Below the pieces are notes generated by a model. That model was not told the origin of the DNA, searched no databases, and saw only the letters and a program-made list of their open reading frames with translations. This document shows, piece by piece, positions 18,524 through 26,300 of a DNA stretch of 62,387 bases. The DNA is taken from the NCBI GenBank assembly GCA_938015805.1, contig CALLXF010000033.1, positions 1-62,387 on the forward strand. Reading direction: 5' to 3'. Numbering within the stretch: position 1 is the first letter of the stretch; each line of letters starts with the position of its first letter. The stretch comes from an uncultured Saprospiraceae bacterium (GTDB lineage: Bacteria; Bacteroidota; Bacteroidia; Chitinophagales; Saprospiraceae). The position numbers and the translations under genes were made by a program.

Positions 18524-18925
18524 TTAATGTTTAAGCTCAGTACTTTTCTCAAAAATCCATTGATTTAGTTCGATAAGCTTAGTAGAGAATTGATATCCAA
18601 AATCTGTTAATTTGTATTCTACTTTAGGAGGGACCGCGGCATAGACTTTACGTTCTATTAAATAAGCTTTCTCTAACTTTTTAAGTGTTACTGAGAGCAT
18701 TCTAGAAGAAATGTCAGGCGTGTATTTTTGGATTTGATTAAATCGCAGAACGTCGTTATATGCCAGATTATACAAACAAAATAAACTCCATTTGTCCACC
18801 GATGGTGCAAGTATGTTTTTAACTGGACATTCGGATGTACCTCGGCAATGTTTAGTATCCTTATAAAATTTCTCAATCTTTTTTTTCAATCTATTCTTCT
18901 GATTATCAGTAATACTTACTTCCAT
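18524..18925 (-). CDS. HxlR-family winged-helix transcriptional regulator
   Basis: A 133-residue DNA-binding protein of the HxlR/MarR-like family. After a basic leader come HCRGTSECPVKNILAPSVDKW (Cys27, Cys33) and the helix-turn-helix region LRFNQIQKYTPDISSRMLS (about 75-93), followed by the winged hairpin (ERKVYAAVPPKVEYKLTDFG). In HxlR relatives such as YodB a Cys near this place senses quinones or other electrophiles; Cys33 is the fitting residue here, but this role is inferred. The gene diverges across 95 bp from a DinB-fold gene and probably controls it and itself; three inverted repeats with AGTAA/TTACT or AAAGTA arms lie in or beside that gap. Confidence 0.92.
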   Translation of the reverse strand: MEVSITDNQKNRLKKKIEKFYKDTKHCRGTSECPVKNILAPSVDKWSLFCLYNLAYNDVLRFNQIQKYTPDISSRMLSVTLKKLEKAYLIERKVYAAVPPKVEYKLTDFGYQFSTKLIELNQWIFEKSTELKH

Positions 18926-18975
18926 GTTACTTAGGTCGATTTAGATTAGTTATTGTTTAGTTTTTAAGGCTGGTC

Positions 18976-19015
18976 TATATTTACTTTATTTAAAGTACTA
19001 ACTTACTAAAAGTAA
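18976..19015 (+). promoter_or_regulatory. Candidate promoter and HxlR operators for the DinB gene
   Basis: TATATTTA at 18976-18983 resembles the TAnnTTTG -7 box, with TTGTTTAG at 18951 as a possible -33. TACTTT-ATTT-AAAGTA (18982-18997) and TTACT-AAA-AGTAA (19003-19015) are two perfect inverted repeats next to it; the second lies just upstream of the start codon. A related AGTAA-TAC-TTACT lies in the regulator's own first codons (18909-18921). The layout fits autoregulation, but no binding consensus can be confirmed. Confidence 0.4.
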
Positions 19016-19020
19016 CTGAT

Positions 19021-19548
19021 ATGTTAAAGCATGATATCATCCAATTAATACGAGAAAACTACTCTCAGTTTTATAAATACTATAGGAATATAGAAGACGA
19101 CAAATTTGGAAAACCTCAACTCCATGGTAAATGGTCTCCAGGACAGCACCTAGAACATATACGAATAAGTACAAAAGTGATGAATAAAGCAATGCAAATT
19201 CCCAGGCTAATCCTGTGGTACAAATTTGGAAAAACAGAAAGGGTAGAAAAGTCTTACGATCAGCTCAAAAACAAGTACCTGACAGCCACAAATAATGGAT
19301 TTAAGGCTCCTCCTAAATTCGAACCAAGAGAAATATTCAGTGTAGAAAAATATAAACTCATTACTAGAGTCCGGACCGAAGAACAAAAGCTTATGGCACA
19401 AGTATCAGCATGTGAAGAATCCTTCTTAAGTAAGTATCAACTGCCTCATCCTGTTTTTGGGAAACTTACTATTAGGGAAATGTTATTGTTTGTAGCATTC
19501 CATACAGAGCATCACAGGAAAACACTTTTAAAATACAACCAGATGTAA
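19021..19548 (+). CDS. DinB superfamily protein
   Basis: A 175-residue four-helix-bundle protein of the DinB/YfiT type. The metal-binding His residues expected for the family are visible: GQHLEHI (His43, His46) after helix 1, and FHTEHHRK (His161, His164 and His165) near the end. Members include thiol-dependent transferases using bacillithiol or mycothiol, so an electrophile-detoxifying role fits the divergent HxlR regulator and the YtxJ elsewhere in the window; this is inference. A candidate promoter and operators occupy the bases upstream. It converges on yajC, with 33 bp between the stops. Confidence 0.85.
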   Translation: MLKHDIIQLIRENYSQFYKYYRNIEDDKFGKPQLHGKWSPGQHLEHIRISTKVMNKAMQIPRLILWYKFGKTERVEKSYDQLKNKYLTATNNGFKAPPKFEPREIFSVEKYKLITRVRTEEQKLMAQVSACEESFLSKYQLPHPVFGKLTIREMLLFVAFHTEHHRKTLLKYNQM

Positions 19549-19581
19549 TTACCCTAAAGAACTTATTTTAAAGCGGAGATT

Positions 19582-19905
19582 CTACTTTTTCTCTTCAACA
19601 GGCTTGTGGAACTGCTCTGTCATTTCTTTACTAATTGCACCTTTGACAAAAGTAATAAAGTTCTTACCATCTACTTGCAACTGTACACTAGCGTCATCTA
19701 CTTTTGAGACTTGTCCGATAATACCACTATTGGTAACTACCTTATCTCCTTTTTTCAGGTCTTGAGCAAAGGTATTTTGCTCATCTTGTTTTTTTCTTTG
19801 TGGTCGAAGGAAAAAGAAATACAGTACACCTACTATGAGTATAGGGAATACTAGACTAAAATTAAAACCGCCACCTTGTGCCTGTAATTGTAAAAATAGA
19901 TTCAT
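19582..19905 (-). CDS. yajC: Preprotein translocase subunit YajC
   Basis: A small inner-membrane partner of the SecDF-YajC complex that aids Sec export. One membrane helix at about 15-33 (FSLVFPILIVGVLYFF) is followed by the family hallmark FLRPQRKKQDEQ and the cytoplasmic domain with LKKGDKVVTNSGIIGQV and SVQLQVDGKNF. The length of 107 residues is standard. It sits 2 bp after a DUF1573 gene on the same strand, a pairing common in Bacteroidota, and the two are surely cotranscribed. Confidence 0.97.
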   Translation of the reverse strand: MNLFLQLQAQGGGFNFSLVFPILIVGVLYFFFLRPQRKKQDEQNTFAQDLKKGDKVVTNSGIIGQVSKVDDASVQLQVDGKNFITFVKGAISKEMTEQFHKPVEEKK

Positions 19906-19907
19906 AA

Positions 19908-20375
19908 TTAATTGGTTACTTCTCCTTTAAGAACGAATATAGTTTCATTTGGAGTTGTATTAGAATAGATCATCACTTTTTTTTCCTGTATTCCCGATTT
20001 ACCCTTAGAGTCAAATGTAACTTTAACATAAGAAGTAGCTTGAGGAGGAAGCGGTTCTTCAGGATATTCTGACACCGTACATCCACATGAAGATTGAGAA
20101 TCAAGAATAATTAAATTTCTACGTCCCGTATTGGATATTTTAAATTCATGAGACACCACATCTCCTTGTTTTATTTTACCGAAAACAAATTCTGTTTCGG
20201 GAGCATTTAGTATAGGTATGTCTTCCGATTCAGAGGTAGGTTCTGCTGTTGTAGGATTATGAATGATGTCATGGAATTTAGACTTTCTATTTGCCTTACT
20301 AGCGTTACTTTCATTACATGCTAAGAGACATGTCAAAAAAGAAATACTAAGAAATCCTAAAATTATTTTATTCAT
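19908..20375 (-). CDS. DUF1573 lipoprotein
   Basis: A 155-residue predicted lipoprotein: signal peptide and lipobox FLTCLLAC (Cys20), then a Ser-rich linker. The DUF1573 Ig-like domain covers about 58-155, with FVFGKIKQGDVVSHEFKISN, the diagnostic SSCGCT, PPQATSYVKVTFDSKGKSG and MIYSNTTPNETIFVLKGE. The domain resembles the bacterial Ig-like ASPM/SPD-2/Hydin fold; its job is unknown. It precedes yajC by 2 bp. It diverges from aroK across 36 bp. Confidence 0.92.
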   Translation of the reverse strand: MNKIILGFLSISFLTCLLACNESNASKANRKSKFHDIIHNPTTAEPTSESEDIPILNAPETEFVFGKIKQGDVVSHEFKISNTGRRNLIILDSQSSCGCTVSEYPEEPLPPQATSYVKVTFDSKGKSGIQEKKVMIYSNTTPNETIFVLKGEVTN

Positions 20376-20411
20376 AGACTCAAAATTATCTACTTTAAGG
20401 CATTTATAACT

Positions 20412-20921
20412 ATGAGTAAGCCTATTTATTTATTAGGATTTATGGGAACTGGTAAATCTGTCGTCGGTAAGCGTCTTGCGGAAGTATTAGGGTATCAATT
20501 TATAGATTTAGATGAGTACATAGAATCTAAAGAACAGAATTCGATCAGTTCGATTTTTTCTATCAAGGGCGAAGCGTATTTTCGAAAAGTAGAACACAAG
20601 AATTTAGTGGAATTATCAACTAAAAGAGATATTGTAATTTCACTAGGTGGAGGAGCTCCTTGTTTAGATAAAAATATCAATATAATTAGAACAGGTACTT
20701 CCATATTTATAAAAAGTTCTTTACATGGATTAACGAATCGTCTATTCGCCGAAAGGCAAAAACGACCTTTATTACATCATCTCAACAGTAAAAACGCTCT
20801 GTATAAGTTTATTAAAGACCTTTTACAAAAAAGAAAATCGCACTACGATATAGCTGATTTCTCGGTATGGAATAGAGGGTCGCTGGATGTGGTGGTTCAA
20901 AAAATATTAAAGAAGTTCTAA
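20412..20921 (+). CDS. aroK: Shikimate kinase
   Basis: Phosphorylates shikimate at the 3-hydroxyl with ATP, the fifth step of chorismate synthesis. The P-loop GFMGTGKS is at 9-16, shikimate-contacting FIDLDEYI at 30-37 (Asp32, Asp34), YFRKVE (Arg58), and the Gly-rich ISLGGGAPC at 76-84. The lid region RLFAERQKRPLL contains the adenine-side Arg residues. The length of 169 residues is typical. It stands alone, with 182 bp and a promoter before trxB. Confidence 0.96.
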   Translation: MSKPIYLLGFMGTGKSVVGKRLAEVLGYQFIDLDEYIESKEQNSISSIFSIKGEAYFRKVEHKNLVELSTKRDIVISLGGGAPCLDKNINIIRTGTSIFIKSSLHGLTNRLFAERQKRPLLHHLNSKNALYKFIKDLLQKRKSHYDIADFSVWNRGSLDVVVQKILKKF

Positions 20922-21077
20922 GCCAATCGTTAGAGGTAAAAATTTGATTGATGTGTTTTAAACTAATTAGCCTCTATTTAACATTTCATTATAGTTATCA
21001 GCACAACTCTTTGTGAGCTAATTTCATTTATCAGGTTAAATTATTTCTCTAAGACCTTTTACAACAGTTCGAATTCT

Positions 21078-21085
21078 TATTTTTG
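21078..21085 (+). promoter_or_regulatory. Bacteroidota -7 box for trxB
   Basis: TATTTTTG matches TAnnTTTG exactly and lies 18 bp before the trxB start. No convincing -33 TTTG is visible at the usual spacing. Confidence 0.6.
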
Positions 21086-21103
21086 CAGCTTAATTTTTAG
21101 AAG

Positions 21104-22042
21104 ATGTCAGACAATATTAAAAAGTGCGTTATTATAGGCTCGGGTCCTGCGGGATACTCAGCAGCTATTTATGCCTCTAGGGCAAATTTACAACCGATCG
21201 TTTATACAGGTCCTGAACCTGGAGGTCAGCTTACCATAACTACAGATGTAGAAAATTATCCGGGTTACCCCAATGGTGTACAAGGTCCTGAAATGATGGA
21301 AGAGTTTAAAGCTCAAGCCGTACGTTTTGGAACAGAGGTTATTTTTGAAATGATAACTAAAGTAGACTTTTCTGGACCAGTACATAAAATATGGACGGAA
21401 TCAGGAGAGGAAATTCAAGCTCATACTGTAATCATAGCCACGGGTGCCTCAGCAAAGTGGTTAGGGCTAGAATCAGAACAACGATTAATGAACCAAGGTG
21501 TTTCTGCCTGTGCCGTTTGTGATGGTTTCTTTTTCCGAGGACAAGAGGTAGCAATCGTAGGAGCAGGTGATACAGCTGCAGAGGAAGCGACCTATCTTGC
21601 AAAGTTGTGTACTAAGGTACACATGCTCGTAAGGAGAGATGAGATGAGGGCCTCTAAAATCATGCAAGAGAGAGTAAAAAACACCGAAAATATAGAAATC
21701 TATTGGAACACATCAACAGATGAGATCCTAGGAGAATCTGAGGTTACGGGTGTACGTGTGATCAACACTAAAACAAACGAAAAGTCAGAAATCGCTGTAC
21801 AAGGATTTTTTGTTGCTATCGGACATAAGCCTAACACAGATATGTTTAAAGACTGGTTAGATATGGAAGAGAGTGGATATTTAGTAACGAAACCAGACTC
21901 TTCTAAAACAAATATAGAAGGAGTATTTGCTAGTGGTGATGCTCAGGATCATGTATATCGTCAGGCAGTAACTGCTGCAGGTACAGGTTGTATGGCGGCA
22001 TTAGACGCTGAGCGATACCTAGCTGCAAAAGGAATTATATAA
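21104..22042 (+). CDS. trxB: Thioredoxin-disulfide reductase
   Basis: Passes electrons from NADPH through FAD to thioredoxin in the cytoplasm. The FAD motif GSGPAG is at 13-18, EPGGQL at 38-43, the redox pair in SACAVCDGFFF (Cys136, Cys139), the NADPH site VGAGDTAAEEA at 152-162 and the C-terminal FAD contact FASGDAQDHVYRQ. The length of 312 residues is standard. It has its own promoter box, and the aldolase gene follows by 20 bp, so they may share a transcript. It can serve the TlpA-like protein and YtxJ network only indirectly. Confidence 0.97.
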   Translation: MSDNIKKCVIIGSGPAGYSAAIYASRANLQPIVYTGPEPGGQLTITTDVENYPGYPNGVQGPEMMEEFKAQAVRFGTEVIFEMITKVDFSGPVHKIWTESGEEIQAHTVIIATGASAKWLGLESEQRLMNQGVSACAVCDGFFFRGQEVAIVGAGDTAAEEATYLAKLCTKVHMLVRRDEMRASKIMQERVKNTENIEIYWNTSTDEILGESEVTGVRVINTKTNEKSEIAVQGFFVAIGHKPNTDMFKDWLDMEESGYLVTKPDSSKTNIEGVFASGDAQDHVYRQAVTAAGTGCMAALDAERYLAAKGII

Positions 22043-22062
22043 CTTTATAGAAAAATAAAAGC

Positions 22063-23130
22063 ATGGGAAAATTTAGAAACGGAGTATTGCATGGAGATGA
22101 GGTAACGGAGGTATTTAATTATGCCAATGAAAACAACTTTGCTCTTCCTGCTGTAAATGTAACAGGTACTAATACAGTTAATGCAGTGTTAGAAACGGCG
22201 AAAGAAATAAATTCTCCAGTTGTGATACAGTTTTCTAATGGGGGAGCGAGTTTCTTTGGTGGAAAATCCTTACCTAATGAAAACCAGTTTGGAGCAATAC
22301 AAGGTGGTATCTCTGGAGCATTACATGTACATCAAATGGCAGAAGCCTACGGTGTTCCTGTAATCTTACACACAGATCACTGTGCAAAAAAACTGTTGCC
22401 ATGGATCGATGGCCTTTTGGACGCTGGAGAAAAATATATGGAGCGTAATAATGTTCCTTTGTATAGTTCTCATATGTTAGATTTATCAGAGGAACCACTA
22501 GCAGAGAATATTGAGATATCTAGTAGATATTTTGAACGTATGAATAAATTAGGAATGACGATAGAGGTAGAGCTAGGCGTAACAGGTGGAGAGGAAGATG
22601 GAGTAGATAATACCGATGTAGATAGTTCTAAGTTATACACTCAGCCAGAAGAAGTAGCAGAAACGTACGAGGCTCTTTCTAAAATTTCTAATCGGTTTAC
22701 AGTCGCTGCCGCTTTCGGAAATGTACATGGTGTATATAAGCCAGGTAATGTCGAACTGAGACCCATCATTCTAAAAAATTCTCAAGATTTCCTAATTAAG
22801 AAACACGGATTATCAGAAAAGACTCCGATCAATTTTGTTTTCCACGGCGGGTCGGGTTCTAGTAGAGAAGATATTAGAGAAGCAATAGAGTATGGAGCGA
22901 TAAAAATGAATATCGATACTGATTTACAATGGGCTTTCTGGACAGGAGTAAGAGATTATTACGAGCCTAAAAAAGCCTATATGCAAACACAGATCGGTAA
23001 TCCAGACGGTGACGATAAACCTAATAAGAAAAACTATGATCCTAGAAAATGGCTGCGAGAAGGAGAGCAAGCATTTAAGAAAAGATTAGCTACTGCTTTT
23101 GAGGATCTTAATTGTATGGATCGTAATTAG
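22063..23130 (+). CDS. fbaA: Class II fructose-bisphosphate aldolase
   Basis: Zinc enzyme that cleaves fructose 1,6-bisphosphate to glyceraldehyde 3-phosphate and DHAP in glycolysis, and runs in reverse in gluconeogenesis. VILHTDHCAKK holds the catalytic Asp105 and zinc ligand His106. Also present are TIEVELGVTGGEEDG, AAFGNVHGVYKPGNV and VFHGGSGSSREDI (zinc His and phosphate site), plus MNIDTDLQWAF. The length of 355 residues fits the type A (E. coli-like) form. A terminator with an 11-bp stem follows 30 bp after the stop. Confidence 0.97.
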   Translation: MGKFRNGVLHGDEVTEVFNYANENNFALPAVNVTGTNTVNAVLETAKEINSPVVIQFSNGGASFFGGKSLPNENQFGAIQGGISGALHVHQMAEAYGVPVILHTDHCAKKLLPWIDGLLDAGEKYMERNNVPLYSSHMLDLSEEPLAENIEISSRYFERMNKLGMTIEVELGVTGGEEDGVDNTDVDSSKLYTQPEEVAETYEALSKISNRFTVAAAFGNVHGVYKPGNVELRPIILKNSQDFLIKKHGLSEKTPINFVFHGGSGSSREDIREAIEYGAIKMNIDTDLQWAFWTGVRDYYEPKKAYMQTQIGNPDGDDKPNKKNYDPRKWLREGEQAFKKRLATAFEDLNCMDRN

Positions 23131-23159
23131 ATTAAGGATTCTATTCTAAAACATAATTT

Positions 23160-23194
23160 AGAGAGTTGGATTTATTTCCAGCTCTCTTTTTTTT
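23160..23194 (+). terminator. Intrinsic terminator after fbaA
   Basis: AGAGAGTTGGA (23160-23170) pairs with TCCAGCTCTCT (23177-23187), 11 bp with one G-U pair and a 6-base loop, and is followed by a run of T. Confidence 0.88.
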
Positions 23195-23671
23195 GGCTCT
23201 TTGTTGTTCAGAATGGGTGAGTGATTAAATGCTAGGTATACTCCTAAGTTATGCAAGGATTGACCTTTTTGATTTTAGTGGATAAATATTTAAAATCCCT
23301 TAAAAACAAAATAGTGTTTGAGCAGAACTAAGAATTGCGAGAATAAGATATGCCAATGGGATAGTATAATTAATAATGTGAAAATAAGCTGTTTTGCGAG
23401 TTTATTTGTATAGGATTTTAAGAATTTAGCAGTGTTAAGAAATCAAAACAGTCTTGAATTTTTGTTTGTTTTGCTTCAAGGCAAAAGCTTAAGAGGCGTT
23501 TGAATATGAACTTAAATGACAATCAGAATGGAATAGAAATTTTTTACCCACTCAAATCGAAATAGTGCCTTTTTTTACGATTGTTTAACAAGTATGCTGA
23601 AAATCTATCTAACTGCATTTTGGTCTTGGCTTTACGCCGAAGTTCCAAAACTTCTAACTTAAACTTTCGAT
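23195..23671. other. Intergenic region with repeat copy 2, no gene seen
   Basis: 477 bp between fbaA and the SDR gene. It holds the second ~110-bp repeat copy and a small perfect hairpin GAAGTT-CCAA-AACTTC at 23639-23654, which may help end the SDR transcript but lacks a T-run. No open frame of note or RNA gene was recognised. Confidence 0.6.
23469..23577. repeat. Dispersed ~110-bp repeat, copy 2
   Basis: Aligns with 4-113 in the same orientation. By eye, the differences are three adjacent bases after the opening hairpin, three single substitutions and one T in the final run. The TTTTGC/GCAAAA hairpin and the T-run at the end are both kept; the long pairing arm is weakened by the AAA-to-CTT change. 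Confidence 0.85.
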
Positions 23672-24466
23672 CTACAAATCATACTTCCTGCCAGATCGGT
23701 CGATTATATTACTGTTAGCTTGTTGAGTTCCCATTAGGATGATGTCTTGGATATTTACGTGAGCAGGTTGAGAGGCAATATAGTAAACCGCCTTAGCGAC
23801 ATCCTTAGTACGTAGAGGATTAAAGTCCTCGTAAATTTTTGCTCTCTCTTTATCTCCATCAAATCTGACTCTTGCAAATTCTGTTTCCTCGACATGAGCT
23901 GGTGATATCTGACTGACTCTAATTCCACTCTTATGCAGATCGATTCTGATTGCTCTAGTAAGTGCTTCTACTGCATGCTTAGAAGCACAATATACATTAC
24001 CGTTAGGATAAACTTCGTGGCCCGCAGTCGAACAAGTATTAATGATATGCCCAGATTTTTTCTCGACCATCCCTTGTGATACTAATCGAGTCATGTATAG
24101 CAGCCCTTTTACATTAGTATCGATCATGGTTTCCCAGTGCTCTAATGATCCTTGATGAACTGGATCAAAACCTTTAGCCAGACCAGCATTATTAAAAAGG
24201 ATATCGATGTCTTTCCATTCGCCCGTAAGGCTATTTATCGCTTTTTTACAAGCGTTATAATCTCTAACATCAAAACACAAAGTACATACATTGACAGCAT
24301 ATTTATCCGCTAAATTTTTCTTTATCTCCGCCAGTCTTTTTTTACGTCTTCCTGTTATGATTAGATTAAAACCATTTTTTGCAAATCTCTTTGCTGTTGC
24401 TAGACCTATACCTGATGTGGCACCTGTGATCAGGATTAATTTTGGAAATTTTGCTTTTTTACTCAT
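23672..24466 (-). CDS. SDR oxidoreductase, YdfG-like
   Basis: A 264-residue short-chain dehydrogenase. The cofactor motif TGATSGIG is at 14-21, followed by GRRKKRL (39-45), whose basic residues favour NADP(H). NNAG is at 92-95; the catalytic set is Ser146, Tyr159 and Lys163 (VYCASKHAVEALTRA). The C-terminal half (EETEFARVRFDGD, DVAKAVYYIASQPAHVNIQDI) resembles YdfG, which acts on 3-hydroxy acids and malonic semialdehyde; the substrate here is not proven. It overlaps the TlpA-like gene by 8 bp and is the last gene in that run. Confidence 0.9.
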   Translation of the reverse strand: MSKKAKFPKLILITGATSGIGLATAKRFAKNGFNLIITGRRKKRLAEIKKNLADKYAVNVCTLCFDVRDYNACKKAINSLTGEWKDIDILFNNAGLAKGFDPVHQGSLEHWETMIDTNVKGLLYMTRLVSQGMVEKKSGHIINTCSTAGHEVYPNGNVYCASKHAVEALTRAIRIDLHKSGIRVSQISPAHVEETEFARVRFDGDKERAKIYEDFNPLRTKDVAKAVYYIASQPAHVNIQDIILMGTQQANSNIIDRSGRKYDL

Positions 24467-25766
24467 TGATTAAATCGGTCATTATAGATTTAAATTCTGT
24501 ATCGAAACTAGCAAATTTACTAGTGGCAGGACCATTAAAACCTGTATGGATTTTCCTCACTTTATTGTCCCTATCTACGATTAGGAGTGTAGGGTAGGAG
24601 ATTATTTTATTGAGCATAGGGAATTTTTGGGAAGCATCTGATTTACTAGAAGTACCACCGTACAAAACCTCAAAATCTATATTCATCTTTTCTTTATATC
24701 GGTTAAGTACTTTTTTACTCTTAGCTACATCTTTATATCTCTCAAAACCGACGGCGATGACTTCTACATCGTCGCTAGGATTTTCCTTTAAATAATTTTG
24801 TATATAAACCATCTCATCTCTACAGTTAGGACACCATGTACCCATGATCATGACCAGTTTGATTTTATCCTTATACTGATCATCGTTTATACTGATCATT
24901 TTAGAATCTCCATTTTCAAAAGCAAAATTTAATACATCAGAGTCAGCTGTAACCTCTGTAAGTGCAAAAGGGTCACTGATGGTTACATCATTTTTTCTAT
25001 TAGCTACCCAGTTAGATTTATAATGACTTCCAGATCTAAAACTACCGACTAAGGATTTATCTTCTAGCTGTTTTGCCTCGAATAAAAAAGCATGCGAACC
25101 ATCAAAACAAGATAAAAATGCTTTGTTTCCTCTGACGATTCCATCCAGAAATCTATAATCCCCTGTTTCTGTTAGAAAAGTACCCGATATTTTATTTCCC
25201 TTTTGGTAAAATTCTCCAATGGCAGGATAGCTATTCTCTGTTCCTGGCTCAAAAGTAGCTGCCCAGTTTCCGCTTAGATCTATATCTGGCGTTTTTCCAA
25301 AACTTTCAAAACGCTGATTTCTTCCATGTCTTGCAATAAAAGGAATAGCATAATTTGTTTTATAATTGACATACCAGTTACCTTCTATTACGCCATCCTC
25401 GTAAAGTCCTTTAATATAAGAATCATATACCGGGAAATTTATCGTAATCGTATCCTTTGCTGTTTTTAGATCTCTCCCAAAACGGATATCTGTAACTTTT
25501 ATCCTTTCCTCCCCATTGATAATTTCTATATAGAAATCTTGCTCGGAGGTATAGACTACATCAAACAGAAATGGTAATTCTCCAGAATAATCAAATTCTT
25601 TTTTATACTCTACCTCTTCCACTTTTGTGGTTAACGATACCGCATCGTCATCTAGTTTTAAAACAGCTTTCCATGGACCCGGAGGGACTTTAGAAAAGGA
25701 ATTAGGGAATTCTACACAGGATAAAAGACCTGTGATTACCAGTAAAGACGTTAGGTATCTGACCAT
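24459..25766 (-). CDS. TlpA-like thiol-disulfide lipoprotein
   Basis: A 435-residue envelope protein. Signal peptide and lipobox VITGLLSC (about Cys16) give an exported lipoprotein. The N-terminal ~280 residues form a beta-rich domain of a kind often found in Bacteroidota TlpA proteins (IRHGRNQRF-like stretch FIARHGRNQRFESFG). The thioredoxin-like AhpC/TSA domain fills the rest, with MGTWCPNCRDEMVY (Cys near 311 and 314) and FPMLNKIISYPTLLIVDRD, where the cis-Pro sits. It probably reduces or forms disulphides of exported proteins. It shares an operon with the SDR (8-bp overlap) and the 175-residue protein (2 bp upstream). Confidence 0.88.
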   Translation of the reverse strand: MVRYLTSLLVITGLLSCVEFPNSFSKVPPGPWKAVLKLDDDAVSLTTKVEEVEYKKEFDYSGELPFLFDVVYTSEQDFYIEIINGEERIKVTDIRFGRDLKTAKDTITINFPVYDSYIKGLYEDGVIEGNWYVNYKTNYAIPFIARHGRNQRFESFGKTPDIDLSGNWAATFEPGTENSYPAIGEFYQKGNKISGTFLTETGDYRFLDGIVRGNKAFLSCFDGSHAFLFEAKQLEDKSLVGSFRSGSHYKSNWVANRKNDVTISDPFALTEVTADSDVLNFAFENGDSKMISINDDQYKDKIKLVMIMGTWCPNCRDEMVYIQNYLKENPSDDVEVIAVGFERYKDVAKSKKVLNRYKEKMNIDFEVLYGGTSSKSDASQKFPMLNKIISYPTLLIVDRDNKVRKIHTGFNGPATSKFASFDTEFKSIMTDLINE

Positions 25767-25768
25767 TA

Positions 25769-26296
25769 TTATTTTGTTCCTCTATCACCTACAAAGTGAT
25801 CGTTTTTGTACTTAAATAAGACATTAAAAGTCGTAAGCGATCCATAGATACGTGTAATGTATTGCTGTAGATTTACTTTTTCTTCGTCAGTCAATTTGCT
25901 AGAATTAATCCGCTGTTCCATAACTCGTAATCGATCTCGGACCATTACTATTTTATGAAAAAAAGTATCGATTGGAATTTCTTTATCTTTTAAACCTGAA
26001 TCACTTGGACGTAATATCATCATGCCATTATTCCATTTATCTCCTAGCTCTATCTCCTGCGATATATCCGAGTAATTCTCCAGAATTTTCATCAGTGATC
26101 TTTCTGCTTCTGAGAAAGATACCGAGTCTGTGTATTCTATCGCCTCTATAATTTCCCAGGCTGTATATCCCTTACCGACATCTTTTATCCCGTACTGTAT
26201 AAAGCATACTTTATAGGCTGCTATATCGATTTCTATTACTACACCATCTCCAAAAGCGGGATGGTTTACTCTAGATCCTATTCCTAAAATCTCCAT
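25769..26296 (-). CDS. Hypothetical protein with CarD/Tudor-like N terminus
   Basis: A 175-residue cytoplasmic protein without signal peptide. The start, GIGSRVNHPAFGDGVVIEID (about 5-24), has the H-x-x-FG-x-G-V strand pattern found in CarD-like and UvrD C-terminal Tudor-like folds that bind RNA polymerase or nucleic acid. The rest is helical, with charged helices from about 95 to 160 (HKIVMVRDRLRVMEQRI). No enzyme motif is seen. It sits between a T9SS sortilin-like gene (4 bp) and the TlpA-like gene (2 bp), so it is likely cotranscribed. Only the small fold can be suggested. Confidence 0.7.
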   Translation of the reverse strand: MEILGIGSRVNHPAFGDGVVIEIDIAAYKVCFIQYGIKDVGKGYTAWEIIEAIEYTDSVSFSEAERSLMKILENYSDISQEIELGDKWNNGMMILRPSDSGLKDKEIPIDTFFHKIVMVRDRLRVMEQRINSSKLTDEEKVNLQQYITRIYGSLTTFNVLFKYKNDHFVGDRGTK

Positions 26297-26300
26297 ATTA

